A program made the position numbers and the translations under genes. The notes under the pieces were generated by a model. That model was not told the origin of the DNA. It ran no database searches and saw only the letters and a program-made list of their open reading frames with translations. This document shows positions 45,801-57,524 of a stretch of 64,000 nt of DNA, piece after piece. The DNA comes from Ceratorhiza oryzae-sativae. Lineage: Eukaryota; Basidiomycota; Agaricomycetes; Cantharellales; Ceratobasidiaceae. Positions within the stretch are counted from its first letter, which is position 1. Every line of letters begins with the position of its first letter. The stretch lies in the NCBI GenBank assembly GCA_030998015.1, contig JARWMV010000237.1, positions 62,001-126,000 on the forward strand. The letters are read 5' to 3'.

Positions 45801-46348
45801 ACGAACTTAAGGCAGCCCTGGAAATAGCAAACCAGAGGATCAAGGAATACTACGACCAGAAGCATCGGACTCCTGAAGCTATTAAGGTTGGAGACAAAGT
45901 CTGGCTTGATACCAAAAACATACGGACACAGCAGGCCTCCAGGAAACTGGCCCACAAAAGAGTTGGACCATTCAGGGTGGTAGCACAACATGGCACACAT
46001 GCCTACAAATTGGACCTACCGATAACCATGAAAATACACCCAGTGTTTCATGTCTCACTCCTGACCAAATATAAAGACCCCCTATGGCCGTCAGGTTCCC
46101 CCACCACCACCTGTGGTAACTCCTGAAGGGGAAGAAGAGTTCGAAGTGGAACAGATCATAAAGTCACGATACAACAAAGATCTAACGTCTTCGAATACTA
46201 TGTCAAGTGGCTTGGCTATGACGAGCGACAATGGTTAACCTATGACGACCTGGTGAACGCACCAGAACTCATCGCTGACTATGTCAAGTCGCACCCAAAG
46301 GCACCCCAGGACCCCCGTGCCTTGAAGGGGGGAAGTGTCACGAACTGA
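42834..46348 (+). pseudogene. gypsy copy 2 pol remnant
   Basis: Protease (MIDSGATSVF), RT (with IDYRRLN and YMDDILVF), RNase H, integrase (VVDRLTKM, ISDRGPNF and GQSERANQ) and chromodomain are all present. They are spread over different frames, with breaks near 43325-43400, 44280, 44690, 45108, 45735-45790, 46078 and 46180. Two conserved residues changed in copy 1 are normal here. The breaks make it a pseudogene as read, but see the finding on possible consensus errors. Confidence 0.92.
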
Positions 46349-46711
46349 CACGCATACATCCACTCTACAATATTTTCTCGATTTTCTACATTTTATGAGA
46401 TCATCTTCAAAACATACTTGCCTTTTATGGTATATCTGTATCATGTGACTCAGGGAATGATCCGGACTGGTAACCGAGATGTATTTCAACTCTGATGTGA
46501 AATTCCGCAGTTCCGCAGTCGCTTCTACTGCTTCTATCTCTTATCTGTCGTGACTCACTGTACGGACTTGTTTGTTATGATGTGGCTTGTACTATGTATA
46601 TAAACCAGGTCAAGTTCGCAGAGGACTCCTCAAGAACTTGACCTCTCGTCGAATACAAGTTCTTTTATTTTCTTACTATTTTCCTCGTTGCCTGACTTGT
46701 CGTCGTCGACA
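46336..46711 (+). repeat. gypsy copy 2, 3' LTR
   Basis: 376-bp LTR following the polypurine tract, ending GTCGTCGACA at 46711 and followed by target duplication GTGCT. Confidence 0.94.
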
Positions 46712-46991
46712 GTGCTTAGACATGCTGTCCTGTCCAAAGCATTCCTGCCCTCGCGTCGCCCCACTGAATGACTCGAACCCCGCCATCTGTGCGGCGTCGG
46801 GCACTGTGCGCTGCGGAAGCTTACCATGTATGTAGCACTTTCAAATGTACAACGGTTTGCTCAAAAGATCTGTTGATTCTGAGTGAAGTATTTAAGAGGC
46901 GCATTGGTTGCACCATCAGACCTTGTCCTTGTCACCGAGTTTACTTGTCAAGAGCCCTTGACTCTATAGATCAGGCATATTTATCGATATC

Positions 46992-49900
46992 ATGGTAGTT
47001 GGTTGTTACTGTGGTTCCGGGTATTGGTGCCCTACTCATCCTCATATTCCTCCATTCGACTTCAAAAACGCTACGACTAGCAACTCTACCGGGTCTCATG
47101 GTACCTATGCGCACCAACCACTGTACACCTCTGGCTCAAATACTCCTCAAAACTATACTGTGAGTAGTACAGCCTGGAATCCTCATAATGTTGTGCACAT
47201 ACTTATATATATGCATCAAAAATAGTCGATCGCTCAACCTCCTCTGCCCACTGCAATGCATGGTGGTCCAGCAAGCTCTCCTGGAGCAAATCGTGAGTAT
47301 TTTTGGCGCATCTATGTTGAACCTAATGGCTAATAATATTTCAGTTCAAACACCCACTTCTACAACTCAAGATAAATTGAAGCGAGCCTCTACTGGTGCA
47401 CCTGCCCCTTCAAACCACAAGCAAGCGCAGACTCAAAAGGACGCCTTTTCAACTGCCCAGTCCACATCTGTTACCTCCTCACACACAATAATGCTATGTC
47501 AAATTGAAGTTGCGCAGTGCGCAGCTGCAAGCATGCCTCAATTGTACCATGTTGATGACAAGGTAGTGAATGCGCAGCGTCGCATACAGGCAGCCTGGGT
47601 GATCGATTGCTGGTACTTCTACGTGGGGATACACCAATGTGACAAACCAAACACAGAGGAAACAGCCAGGTTGCAGATGGCAGATCAAGCAAGAGCCAAA
47701 GGTCAGACGCCTCTAGATCTTCGAAAGCCATCCGATCCTTTTCTAAGGTGTACGGAATGTTTGTGAGTTAATTTGCTCTGTCGAAAAATATTTTGATCAC
47801 TCACAAATATACAGGAAGAATAATAAATGGCAAACCTGGAAGAACAATAACAGTGGTGGCTCTGCTTCTTGCTTGCGCCCACACTTGTTTAACAAGCACC
47901 ATAGCGCATATGTTGCAGCATGCAATAAGATCGGGTACAAGATAGATATCAAACGCGACCCGAATTCTTACAGCAACAATGTACATGAGCCAATTACTGC
48001 AGAGGGAATCTTAAGGCACATAACTGAGTGGTTTGCTGAGGACGATATAGTAAGTTATCCTTCATACTAGCTAATACATATATGAGATACTAATAACCGC
48101 CTTTTTAGTCGTTTAACATGGTTTTGCACCATGGGTTTTGGCGTTTTTTTAGCTACATTGGACAGGGAAAGGTTACCACAAAAGATATACCTGACCGGCA
48201 TGCTATTTCCCTCAAAGTGCAAAAGCTATCAGCTGAGGCAAAGGAGAAGCTGAAAAGGGAAATCAAGGTATATTATATGCGCACTTATGAGCTGGAAACC
48301 AAGCTTACACTATTTTCTATTAGCATGCACAAGGAAGAATCTCATGTACATCCGACCTTTGGACAGATGAGATACAGCACGCATTTATGAGCATAACTGC
48401 TCATTTTGTAAACAAACATCGGTGGATGGTTCATAGGCTGATTGGATTCCATGTCATCAAAGGAGATCATTCTGGAGTGCACTTAGCAGAGACGTTCTTT
48501 GAAGTAGTCGAAGAATTTGGGTTTACCCACAAGGTAAGCTGTATGCGATTTGATTGCACCTTTTTTATACTAACAATCACTCTCCTTAGCTGGGTATGAT
48601 AACGCTTGATAATGCCTCCAACAACGACACGTTCATGACTCAACTAGAGGCATATATGACCAAGCGAGGTCTTGACTTTGACCGCGATGGAAACAGGCTA
48701 CAGTAAGGCTTTTTCAACAGTATCTACACGTTTTGTTGCTGACAGGTCCAATTACAGGTGTTTTCTGCATGTTATCAATATAGCTGTTCAGGCGATTCTT
48801 ACAGCTCTACCTGAGTTGGCAGAACTGTTCCGCCACGATCTTGAGAAATCAGGCAAAACCATTAGCATCGAGCTCGAAACATACCTCCTTGCTCTGGAGT
48901 CCAAACCTCACAATCGCATTCGAAAGACAGCTGTCGTGCTCCGGTGCACACAGCGTCACCAAGGCCTCCGCAGAACGATCCGTGAAGGCAATGAACAGCG
49001 CATATGGCGAACACATAGATTGGTCGATAACAAGTGGAAGCTGGAAGAGTTCGAAATGAAGCTTTTGGAGCTCATTCTTGACTGTCCAACAAGGTGGTCG
49101 TCGACTCGAAATATGATTGAACGCTTCTTGTATCTCTACCCAGTAATTACCTTTCTTATTACCACTCAAGAAACCGACGCTCATTGAGATGATCTAGGCT
49201 ACAAGTAGGTACATTACCAGCGACCCAACCCTCGCCGAGTATGCGATTACACACACCGATTACAAGGTCTTAAGCGACATATTGGATGTGCTTGACCTAG
49301 CTCATCGCACTCAGGAGCTGCTGTCGTCTGACCAAACTCCAACGCTATCTCTCGCCCTCCCACTCTATCACGCATTAATTGACCAATGGCATGATCTTCA
49401 ATCAAAGCGACCCGTCCTCTCCCATGCAATAGCAGCGGGAATCGACAAGCTTGAGGCCTACCTAGCGAAGACCCGATCATCTCCAGCGCATATAGTCGCC
49501 ATGGCACTCAATCCATCCATCCGGTACAAGTGGATCGACCAAAACTGGTCACCTGAAGACGACTTGAACGCCAGAGATGTTGTAAAGCAGCATGTAAGGT
49601 CATGCCTTGTTGTTTCGCTTGATTCTAGCTAATCACCTTAATAGATGCGTCGTTGTTTGGATGAGGAGCAGCGAGAGCGCTCCAAGCTGACAGCTCAGAC
49701 TGTGCGGTCAGCAGGAGTGGATACTGCTACTAAATGTGTCAATAGGGGCTATGCATCATTCCTGACCACTGGCCTGAGTGCTCGACCCAACTCGGCTCTT
49801 TTCTCGCCAGGCCCCTCTGGCACAATTTCAGAAACCGTTACTATCGATCCATCATCGCCTGAGGTCAAAATTACAGCGGATTTGCAGGTGCATGGCCAGA

Positions 49901-50364
49901 TTCTGTCGCCCAGCGATGCACTCAACGATGCCACTGTCGAGCTCGAACATCAACGGTTTCTCGAGGAGCCGGTGATTCCAGCAAAAGATATGGAGAACAC
50001 AAGCCCTATAGATTACTGGCTGGTACGTACTTTACACGACTCTGCCTACGCTAAAATAACCATATAATGTGACTTTTAGGCAAAATCAACTCGACTGCCT
50101 TTGATCTGCAAGTTGGCACTCGATTTGCTACCTGCTCAAGCGTCGTCAGTGTCATCAGAGCGCGTGTTTTCCTCAAGCAAGATGACCTGTACGCAGTTCC
50201 GAAACAGGATTTCGGCGTCGAATGTTGAAGCGCTGCAACTCCTGAAACACGCCCTTCGATCCAATCCAGATTCACCGCTCGACGACGAAGCACGCACCCT
50301 CGATCTGATGGTCCAGCATGACGATGAGTTATCCGGACATGGTATTATATGCACGGTGGAATGA
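46992..50364 (+). pseudogene. hAT transposase with BED zinc finger
   Basis: Multi-exon hAT-superfamily transposase. An N-terminal low-complexity region is followed by a split BED finger (CTEC at about 47752, then LRPHLFNKHH after an intron). The catalytic region has CTSDLWTDE near 48345, ITLDNASNNDT near 48600 and CFLHVINIAVQ near 48765. DCPTRWSSTRNMIERF lies near 49085, and the C-terminal dimerisation block has ASSVSSERVFSSSK near 50140. Introns are short, with GTGAGT, GTATAT and GTAAGG donors. Near 49185-49200 a frame change plus TGA and TAG stops separate the RW motif from the C-terminal half, which makes a pseudogene likely. No terminal inverted repeats or 8-bp duplication were identified. 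It lies between gypsy copy 2 and module C. Confidence 0.82.
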
Positions 50365-50636
50365 AAAATACATGTTAAAATTATTTGTTTAATTAATACT
50401 AAATACATCGTGTTCTGTGTGCTGCAAATGTCTCGAACCGTTTTGGGCGAGTAATGGTGACTAAGCGTGGCTGTGCCCTTCGGAGACAGGGTCTGCCGAG
50501 CTTCGGCTACTTCGGAGAATCTTGGTAAGCGGAGGAGAAGGAGAAAGAGAATTTCTCCTTCTCTCTCCGCACCAACCCTACCATCGTTAGGGTTCGGATC
50601 ACTCGTTCCTCGCAACCGAACCCTCGTGCCTCGGGT
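50365..50636. other. Flank between hAT gene and module C end
   Basis: No gene. It contains GA-rich hairpins (GGAGAAGGAGAAAGAG against CTCCTTCTCTCTCC near 50530-50570) and a GGGTTCGG/CCGAACCC inverted pair near 50590-50620. Similar GA-rich hairpins occur near 39660-39690. Confidence 0.5.
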
Positions 50637-50694
50637 CTCCCTAGACCGTCTGTAAGGATTTCTCGGAGCACAGGCTTGACTTAGCGAAATTTCG
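50637..50694. repeat. Module C left terminal inverted repeat
   Basis: Reverse complement of this stretch resembles 57091-57147 at the other end of module C. Shared blocks are CGCTAAGTC, AGCCTGTGCTC and ACAGACGGT. Identity is moderate, roughly 75-80% by eye with small gaps. The exact outer boundary and any target duplication are unresolved. Confidence 0.6.
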
Positions 50695-50800
50695 GAGGTG
50701 GCTCCCATGGGAGCGGGACTTAGCGAGATGCTGACCGGCGCTTCTCGGGTAAGACTTTTTGATTAGTACGGGTTGTAATACGAGTCTACAAAAAGTGTAA

Positions 50801-53800
50801 TCAATCAAAATCAAATGGATCCTCCTCTCCGTCGCCGTTGTCAACCACGACATCGAAAAGGCCTTGGGTTTGGGACTCTGTAGGGTTTTCGTCAGTGATA
50901 TGCGTCCTCCCAGTACTCATGTGTAGACGAAGTAAATAAATAAATAAATATGCTCGCTTACCTTGATCTTCGCCGTTCTCAGCATCGCGTTGGTCACCGT
51001 CATTGAGTGGTTGGGTCGCATACGAGGTGTTGTTTCGTGCGCCGAACCTATCTCTATTGAATTCCTTGATCGGGGAGTTGTGTGCTTCGTACAAATACAG
51101 TAAGTACTAATAATGGCGAATAGTAGGTGAACTCACCTTCGAGACTCTGAAGCCCTAATGACAGCGCATCTTTGGCTTGTAAAGTTTTGTCGAGTTGTCG
51201 ACTAGGATCTTGTTCGTGGACTTTGCTTTCGACGAGCGACTTCGTGAGCGCATCAAGATCGGCTTGAAGGTTTGGCGTTGTGTAGTAGTTTGAATTACGA
51301 GGGGCAAGCGACACATTGACCTGGGTGGCCAGCTCTCTCAAGGTAGAGATACAAGGCGATATTTCGGCCAACCATTTCCAAGTCGCATTGGGCCCTCGGG
51401 CCTTATAGATGACCTGAATTAAGATCGTAAGAAGCTCAAATAATCAGAAAAATCGATGCTTTTACCTTGATCCAATAGTTCATGTGCTCCTGGAGGAGAT
51501 CTACCTCCTTCCACCCGTTCTTCTTACCCGTTGTATTTACAAGCATGTTTGAGAGTATAAGATTGCTAATCGAATAGAAAACATGAGCATATGCAAGCGT
51601 TTTTAGCTCTTAGCTTTCCATACCGTAATGGTTTCGGCCAAGCATGTGTCAGGTTATGGCGCAATCGTAACAACTCGCCAGCATACTGGCTTCTTCCCGA
51701 GCCACGGAACAGAATCGTCCAGATTTTGAGAATAAGCTCAATCATAGCCATGTTGCCGCATTTTACAGAGGTTACGAAGCAACGGAAGAGTAGCGCATCC
51801 CGGATGAATAGTATGCTATTTCGTAGCACGTCGTCACTCCCAGCCTCCTCGGGTGTGGTAAAGCGAGTGATAGCGTTAAAGGCGACTGATCTTAGTCGCT
51901 CCCAAGCCTTGTCATCTGGTAGATTCGCTAGCTGCTCCCCAAAACATTGGAGCGATTCGCATCCAGATTCGATTCGGACAATATCCAAGAGCCGAGCATA
52001 GAGTGAGTGAAACGTAAGATCTTGGACAGTCCTGTATTTGGGGGGTTGTCCAACTGGGATGTTCTTACGCTTCAAGATCTCATTATGTCTCCAAAGAGAG
52101 GCAGGAGCATCTTTTGGCCGGGCGTTAGGTTTCCCAAAGTGAGTATAAAGAATTCCGTTAACGGCAGTGATTCGAATATGGAACAGGCTAGCAAACGGTA
52201 CTAGATAGCTGAGGTTATCGACTTGGTCCTTGATGTGCACAGGTGTGCGCATATATAGAGTTCGTACATCTCTCACAGAGAGCAGGCGGCTAATCGTAAG
52301 CAAGTCGCCAGTAGCTTTGCATAAACGTCGTCTGAATAGTTCGGACTTGTCGATTTGAGTAATGTGTCGGAGCTCCTCGGTAACTGTTGCGTTACCGTTC
52401 GCTGAAGCTTGTTCGATATGAAGCGTTGGTAGTGGATAGACCTTCGACACCCGAAGAGGGAGAAGCGGTCGGATTAGAGGGCGTTTTGCTTCGTTGGCTT
52501 GATTCCAAAGCATCGTTATATGTTCCAGTAATATAGATACACGCTACTTACGCTTTTTGAACCGCTTAAAGAGCACCCCTGCATGCTCGACAATTATGTT
52601 GATTGTTTCATACACAAACTCGTTTCGAAGGTTTTGCTCGCCCTCGAGGGTTGGCATAATGTCTGATATTTCGAGATCGGGCGCATTTTTGACCGAATCT
52701 AAGTATCTATTGAGATCCAGAGCTTCGTCGATTGCTTCTGGGCCGTAACCGGGGGGCGGGTGAAGCTCTACCACTGTAGCTGCAGTACCGCTTTCGAAAG
52801 ATCCTTTAAGATTCTTCTTGTTAGTATGCTCAGATATATGGAGTGTATTGACTAACCAGCATTCTTGATGCGTTGTTCTGCGGGCTTTTCGTCGAAGTTG
52901 ACATTGTCCCACACAAACATGGATTGACATTTTGCAACCACATCTCGAAATCGCTCGGTACAGGAACGATTAAGGCTTGAGAGTGAGTTGATAAGTGTAC
53001 TATAGGAGACTCCTAATCCTAGTCGATTCAAGACGTTAATCGTTGCAGCGTGAACTCCAGAGCTATAAAGGTATGCTGTAAACCCTTTGGCAAACAAATT
53101 TGCCCGCTGCGATCGCTTAAGCCACAGTATTGAGCCTACAACAGATAATGTCTACCAGGGAGTTAATTGAGTCTGCAAATTCAGTTTCAAAGCCAAATAT
53201 AAGCCCTCACAATTGGTATCTCATTCTGTTTCGCTTCGGATGAGTCTTCGCCATCTTTGATAAAAGATTCTAGGAGTGATACAAAATATGGCATATGATC
53301 GCATAAATGCTTATGGACTGTATTTGGCGACCATTCCTTGAGCGAATCTACTGTAAATGAGTTTGCTAGTGGGCATATATGCTTAGTAAATTGCTTTCAG
53401 CCAGATCAGTTAAGTTGGATCATGCTCACCACCTGTACTCAAACAGTGATATTTTTCCATTTGCTTTCCCTCCCGTAATATCTCTTGACGTGCTATTTCT
53501 TTTGCCCAAGTTCGTACTGACTGTGCATCCTCAGCCTCACTTATTGTGAGCTGAAAATCAGGATCTGATCTAGCCCTCTGTTCTCCATAGTTGTATGCAC
53601 ACATTATCTGGACCATTTCGGCAACAGTAAGCCCATTTTCCCCAAGAATGCGCCGAGCAGCATCAATGCGCTGGTAAATTGGTTCAGAAGTACTAATGAA
53701 AGATCTTCGTAGACGCTTTTTGGGTTGCAAGGGGAGTAGACGTTGTGGGGCAAGGTTAGGAAGCTTTGCTGCCTCTTCAAGGCCGCCTTGTGCAACCCGT

Positions 53801-53895
53801 CTGCGTGCTTGTCTGAGACGCGCAGCGTCGCTCTTGGGACCTTTAGAGTCAGGAAATGGACTGTCCTCAAGGTCAGAAAGATTAGAATCAAGCAA
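50801..53895 (-). CDS. DUF6589-like protein, module C
   Basis: Divergent copy closest to the canonical DUF6589 pattern as I recall it. The start is taken at 53895 (basic, with an RLRQARRR stretch). Further coding blocks are at 53097-52852 (VWDNVNFDEK), 52800-52544 (SGTAATVVELH) and 52513-51566. The last carries ATGDLLTISRLL, FASLFHIRITAV and FRGSGRSQYAG. Coding continues after introns with ARGPNATWKWL near 51400 and acidic residues ending DPFDFD at 50801. No stop is seen inside the larger blocks. Joins between 53410 and 53100 are not resolved, so intactness is uncertain. It is divergent from the module C helicase at 54038. Confidence 0.65.
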
Positions 53896-54037
53896 ATGAT
53901 TTTTTGTGGTGAGACATGGTTTGCTGATGACAAAGGAGAGAAGAGGAGAAAAAAAAGTGACGCATTTATGACAAATTTACCAGAAAAGGTTAGGTCTCTG
54001 CTCAATTTGCTTTTCATGACAGCCACATACGACCACC

Positions 54038-56943
54038 ATGCCAACTCCTTTCAGCTTACACAGTCGAAAGACTCCAACTCCAGAGCCAGACAATCCTAAT
54101 AGTGAGTGCATACATTCAACTGGACATATCAAACCCCTTTCTATCTATTACGTCATTCCTAGATCTAGCTTCGCACCATCACCTCGTGTCCAAGATTCTT
54201 GAAAAAACTGGATTTGAGGCTTGAGAGTTCCAAATAACCGCTATTAAAGCAGTGTTAGGTGGACAAGATGTCGTGGTGCATGCAGGTACTGGTAGTGGTA
54301 AAACGTTAATATTTGCAGCACTATACTTTGTCTGCTAGAAGAGAACTTCAATTGTTATCTCGCTCTTTATTCTCTTATAGCATGATCAGGTGAGTTTATA
54401 TTCTGTGTGGAACTAAGCTGAATAAAAATGTCGAAATTCTATTAGCAAGAAAGAATGCAAAATATGGGTCTTACTGCGATTGCTCTGAACAAGGAGGTTC
54501 ATGTCGAGGCTAAGACCTGGGAGGTGAGTTACCAATTTGGCAAGTGATCGTTGGCTTCCGCTGATTAGCTTTGTGATTCTTGATCGACGATCGACGCCTC
54601 CACAGGAACTCGCTCAAGGCAAATACGAAATCGTCTTGCTTGGCCCCGAAATGGCACTACACAGTGAAGATGTGCACAAGGTATTCGACAGCGATACCTT
54701 CCGAAAGGCGTTGATGGCGATTCATGTTGATGAGGCGCATACAATTTCGCTCTGGGGAGGAGACTTCCGAAAGGATTATCAGGGACTCGGTCGAATCCGT
54801 GCGCGATTGCCCAAAGGGGTTCCTGCTACGTTGGTCAGCGCAACACTACGCCCAAACGTCAAACACGACGCAATGTCAACGCTCGGCTTTCCTTCGGACC
54901 CGTCTAAATACGTTGATATTAACGTTGGGAACGAGCGATTCAACGTGTATATTGGTGCTCGCCCAATGCAGTATTCATCGTCGTCTTTTAAAGACGTTTT
55001 ACTACACTTTGATCCAAATGAGACTGACCCCAAAAACATTCCTCAGACTATCATATACATTGACGACGTCAACGAAGTTACCTCCGCCGTAATTGCGTTA
55101 TATGATTGGCTACATCCGTCACTCTGGGGCCAGGAGTTAATTATGCCCGTACACGCATGGATGACGCCAAAATATAGGAGCGAAGCGATGGCTAAGTTTG
55201 CGTCAGGGAAGGTTAGGGTGATAATTGCCACAGAGGCAGCTGGGATGGTAAGTTTAACGCCCTTTGCATTCTCAATTGCTAAGTCACAGTTCTCCGAGTA
55301 TTTAGGGGTGCGACATTTCGAAGATTAAAAGAGTGATTCAATTTGGCATTTGCGGTTCGATAGGTGAGCGATTTAATGGGCAAACATCAGCTTTCTAATA
55401 AAGTATTGCTTATTTACGTTCGCTAGACGCATTCATGCAGCGCATCGGCCGCGCTTGGCGTGGTTTAGATGGCAAGGGCGAAGGATGGCTTATTTACGAA
55501 AAGTGGGTGCCCAACTGTAACTCGGAAAAGACACCGAAGGACAAGGGAAAAGCTCCCGCCAACAAGAAAAGGAAAGCTAGTGACGAAGCTGGACCAGTTA
55601 GCGATGCGAACAAGAGTAAACAAGGGGCCAAGACAGAACGAAAATGCGACCCTCTACTTCAAAAGCTTGTAACTGAGTCGAAATGTCGGCGCGAGTACCT
55701 GAATCGTGTGTACAACAATCCAACAAGTAGTAAGTAATTAATTTCTACTTTAGTCCTTGGTTTACTATCTCATTCCCCTCGCATTGTAGGAGTGCTGGTG
55801 CCAGCGCAAGACTCCTGCGACTTATGCGATCCAAATTCTGCTACTCGAATCCCATCACGCCAATTCCCAGCACAACGAGGTCCACCGAGGGCCGCTTGCG
55901 TTTCTGGGGAACCAAACCTCAGTATGCTCTCTTGCCTCCGCACCTGGCGGGCGAGTGCTTTTCGCTGCGCATTTGGCATCTCGCGCATGTTTGGGTCGTC
56001 GGCACTAATCAGTGATACTGAGCTTGAGCGTATTTCACGCTGCGCACCAGTTCCCTCTATGGACCGCCTTCAATCTTATCTTGTCAAGTGGCCGCATGTC
56101 GACTCGCAACTCGAATCGATGTGGGAAGCGCTCAAAGCCGGAGGCTTTGCCCTATCTATTGAGTCCTCTGAGCCCACCGCCTCTGAAAGCTCGATTCTGC
56201 CACGTTCCCAACCCACACCTGGGCCCTCCACTCTGCCTGCAGCGTCGGGCGCATTAAAGCCGCGACGCTCCACAGGAGCAGCAGTAAAGGCTCGATCTAG
56301 GGCAACCAAGCGCCCTACATCGACGCAAACATCGGCCGTTGATGATACATGGTGGAGAGGATACTCGGGAGAGCGAAACTACGAGGTTCGTCAGAGCAAT
56401 ATGGATGATTTTCGTCGAATTTTTGCCAAACAAGTGGAGGAGCAAGCAGACGAAAGACCGCCTCAGCACACTCGACCCTCCAAACGCCCACGCATGAACG
56501 GCGCACCCACCCCGTGTCCTGCTCATTTAGAGCTATTCCCAAGGCCGCACTCTACAGCCGCGTTTCCTTCAGCGCCCCGCAACACCAGCTCAACATTTAG
56601 CGCTCCTGCGCGACCGGTTGGACGCCTAATTGTACCCTCTCAACGCCCAGTAGCCCCCCCGCTTGAACTAAACCGAGCATCGAGCACTGCTAAACTCGAT
56701 CGCCGGCTCCTCGGAAACGCCCCTATTCCACTACTCCATCCTTTACCCATTCAGCGCCCCGACTTTACGTGTTTCGGCGTTTCCCAAAGGCGCGATTCTG
56801 CTTCTTTAACGCTAGCACCACACCGACCCTCCCACCCGCGGCCCCGCTTATGCTACCCCTTCCATGACCAGCGTCGAATTCTCGATGAGTTGAGGGTCTT
56901 ACTCAATTGTCCTGTTAACAGCCCTCGTTTCTTTATTTCCTAG
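54038..56943 (+). pseudogene. RecQ-like helicase, module C
   Basis: Full-length relative of the module D helicase. The N-terminus carries an FQITAIKAVLGGQDV stretch and VHAGTGSGKT (Walker A near 54280). Later motifs are VDEAH (54727), VSATLRP (motif III), IATEAAGM then GCDI (motif V, split by an intron) and QRIGRAWRG (55438). The RecQ zinc-binding cysteines follow (RKCDP, SKCRR, CDLCDP). A proline-rich tail ends at 56943. Three stops lie in the first 120 codons: TGA 54222-54224, TAG 54336-54338 and TAG 54378-54380. All can be explained by C to T or G to A changes. The rest is open, so only the N-terminal segment is damaged. It may retain transcription of a truncated form. Confidence 0.85.
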
Positions 56944-57090
56944 CCTATTTTCTACTATTATTCATACATTGTATGCTGTACTGATTTATTCTCTATTTAA
57001 TACAATTTATTCGTTATGTTTTGGGCTATCCAATCCCCAAACCTGTATGGTTGGCGCCTAACTCCCATGGTCGGCGCTTCAAGACCCACC
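56944..57090. other. Helicase C 3' flank
   Basis: AT-rich 3' flank without an open frame. TACAATTTAT near 57000 also occurs after the module D helicase near 14175, so this is a shared 3' region, possibly a transcript end. Confidence 0.45.
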
Positions 57091-57233
57091 GCGAAATCGC
57101 TAAGTCGAGCCTGTGCTCGGAGTTTTCAACACAGACGGTTTGGGGAGTAGCGAGGGAGGGGGATTTGATTTTGGGGTGTGTGGGGTATATCAAATCCCAC
57201 CGACCCGACCGAGCGGATCCTCAAACCGTCTGT
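57091..57233. repeat. Module C right terminal repeat and hairpin
   Basis: 57091-57147 is the inverted partner of 50637-50694. It runs into a hairpin (ACAGACGGTTTG at 57131 with CAAACCGTCTGT ending at 57233) nearly identical to the module D end at 14312-14415. Conservation between C and D stops a few bases beyond the hairpin (AGAGACTA), suggesting the element boundary. Confidence 0.68.
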
Positions 57234-57524
57234 GTAGAGACTAGGTAGGGTCTAACATGGGAGATCCGGATACGGTAGACTTGCGCTTGATGCTTGTTGA
57301 TGGGCCCCAAGCGAGCCTCGGCTTCGCAACGGACCCTAGGAGATTCTAGGTCTGTCAGCGCTTTGTCAGCATTTTTGCTTTTCGCTTTTTTAATGTATTT
57401 AATGAGAATATAACGAGGTAAACATTCCAGATGCTACAGATGAGCACGGCTCGTATTTAGGGGCACATAAGAAGAGTCTTGAGGAGAGAAACCAATAAAG
57501 GAATGAACATATAACACAAAATTC
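57234..57524. other. Intergenic, 3' of module C
   Basis: No gene recognised. GTCTAACATGGG near 57250 also occurs in the perfect hairpin at 63258-63360. Confidence 0.45.

Larger units (their letters stand above)
39817..46711 (+). mobile_element. Ty3/gypsy chromovirus, copy 2 (frameshifted)
   Basis: 6,895-bp relative of copy 1 with 376-bp LTRs (39817-40192, 46336-46711) and target duplication GTGCT at 39812-39816 and 46712-46716. The LTRs differ from each other at only about three bases, yet the interior has many one- to three-base losses relative to copy 1. It retains the self-complementary primer site at 40193, the gag/pol ATGA overlap near 42834, the polypurine tract and the chromodomain region. 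Confidence 0.95.
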
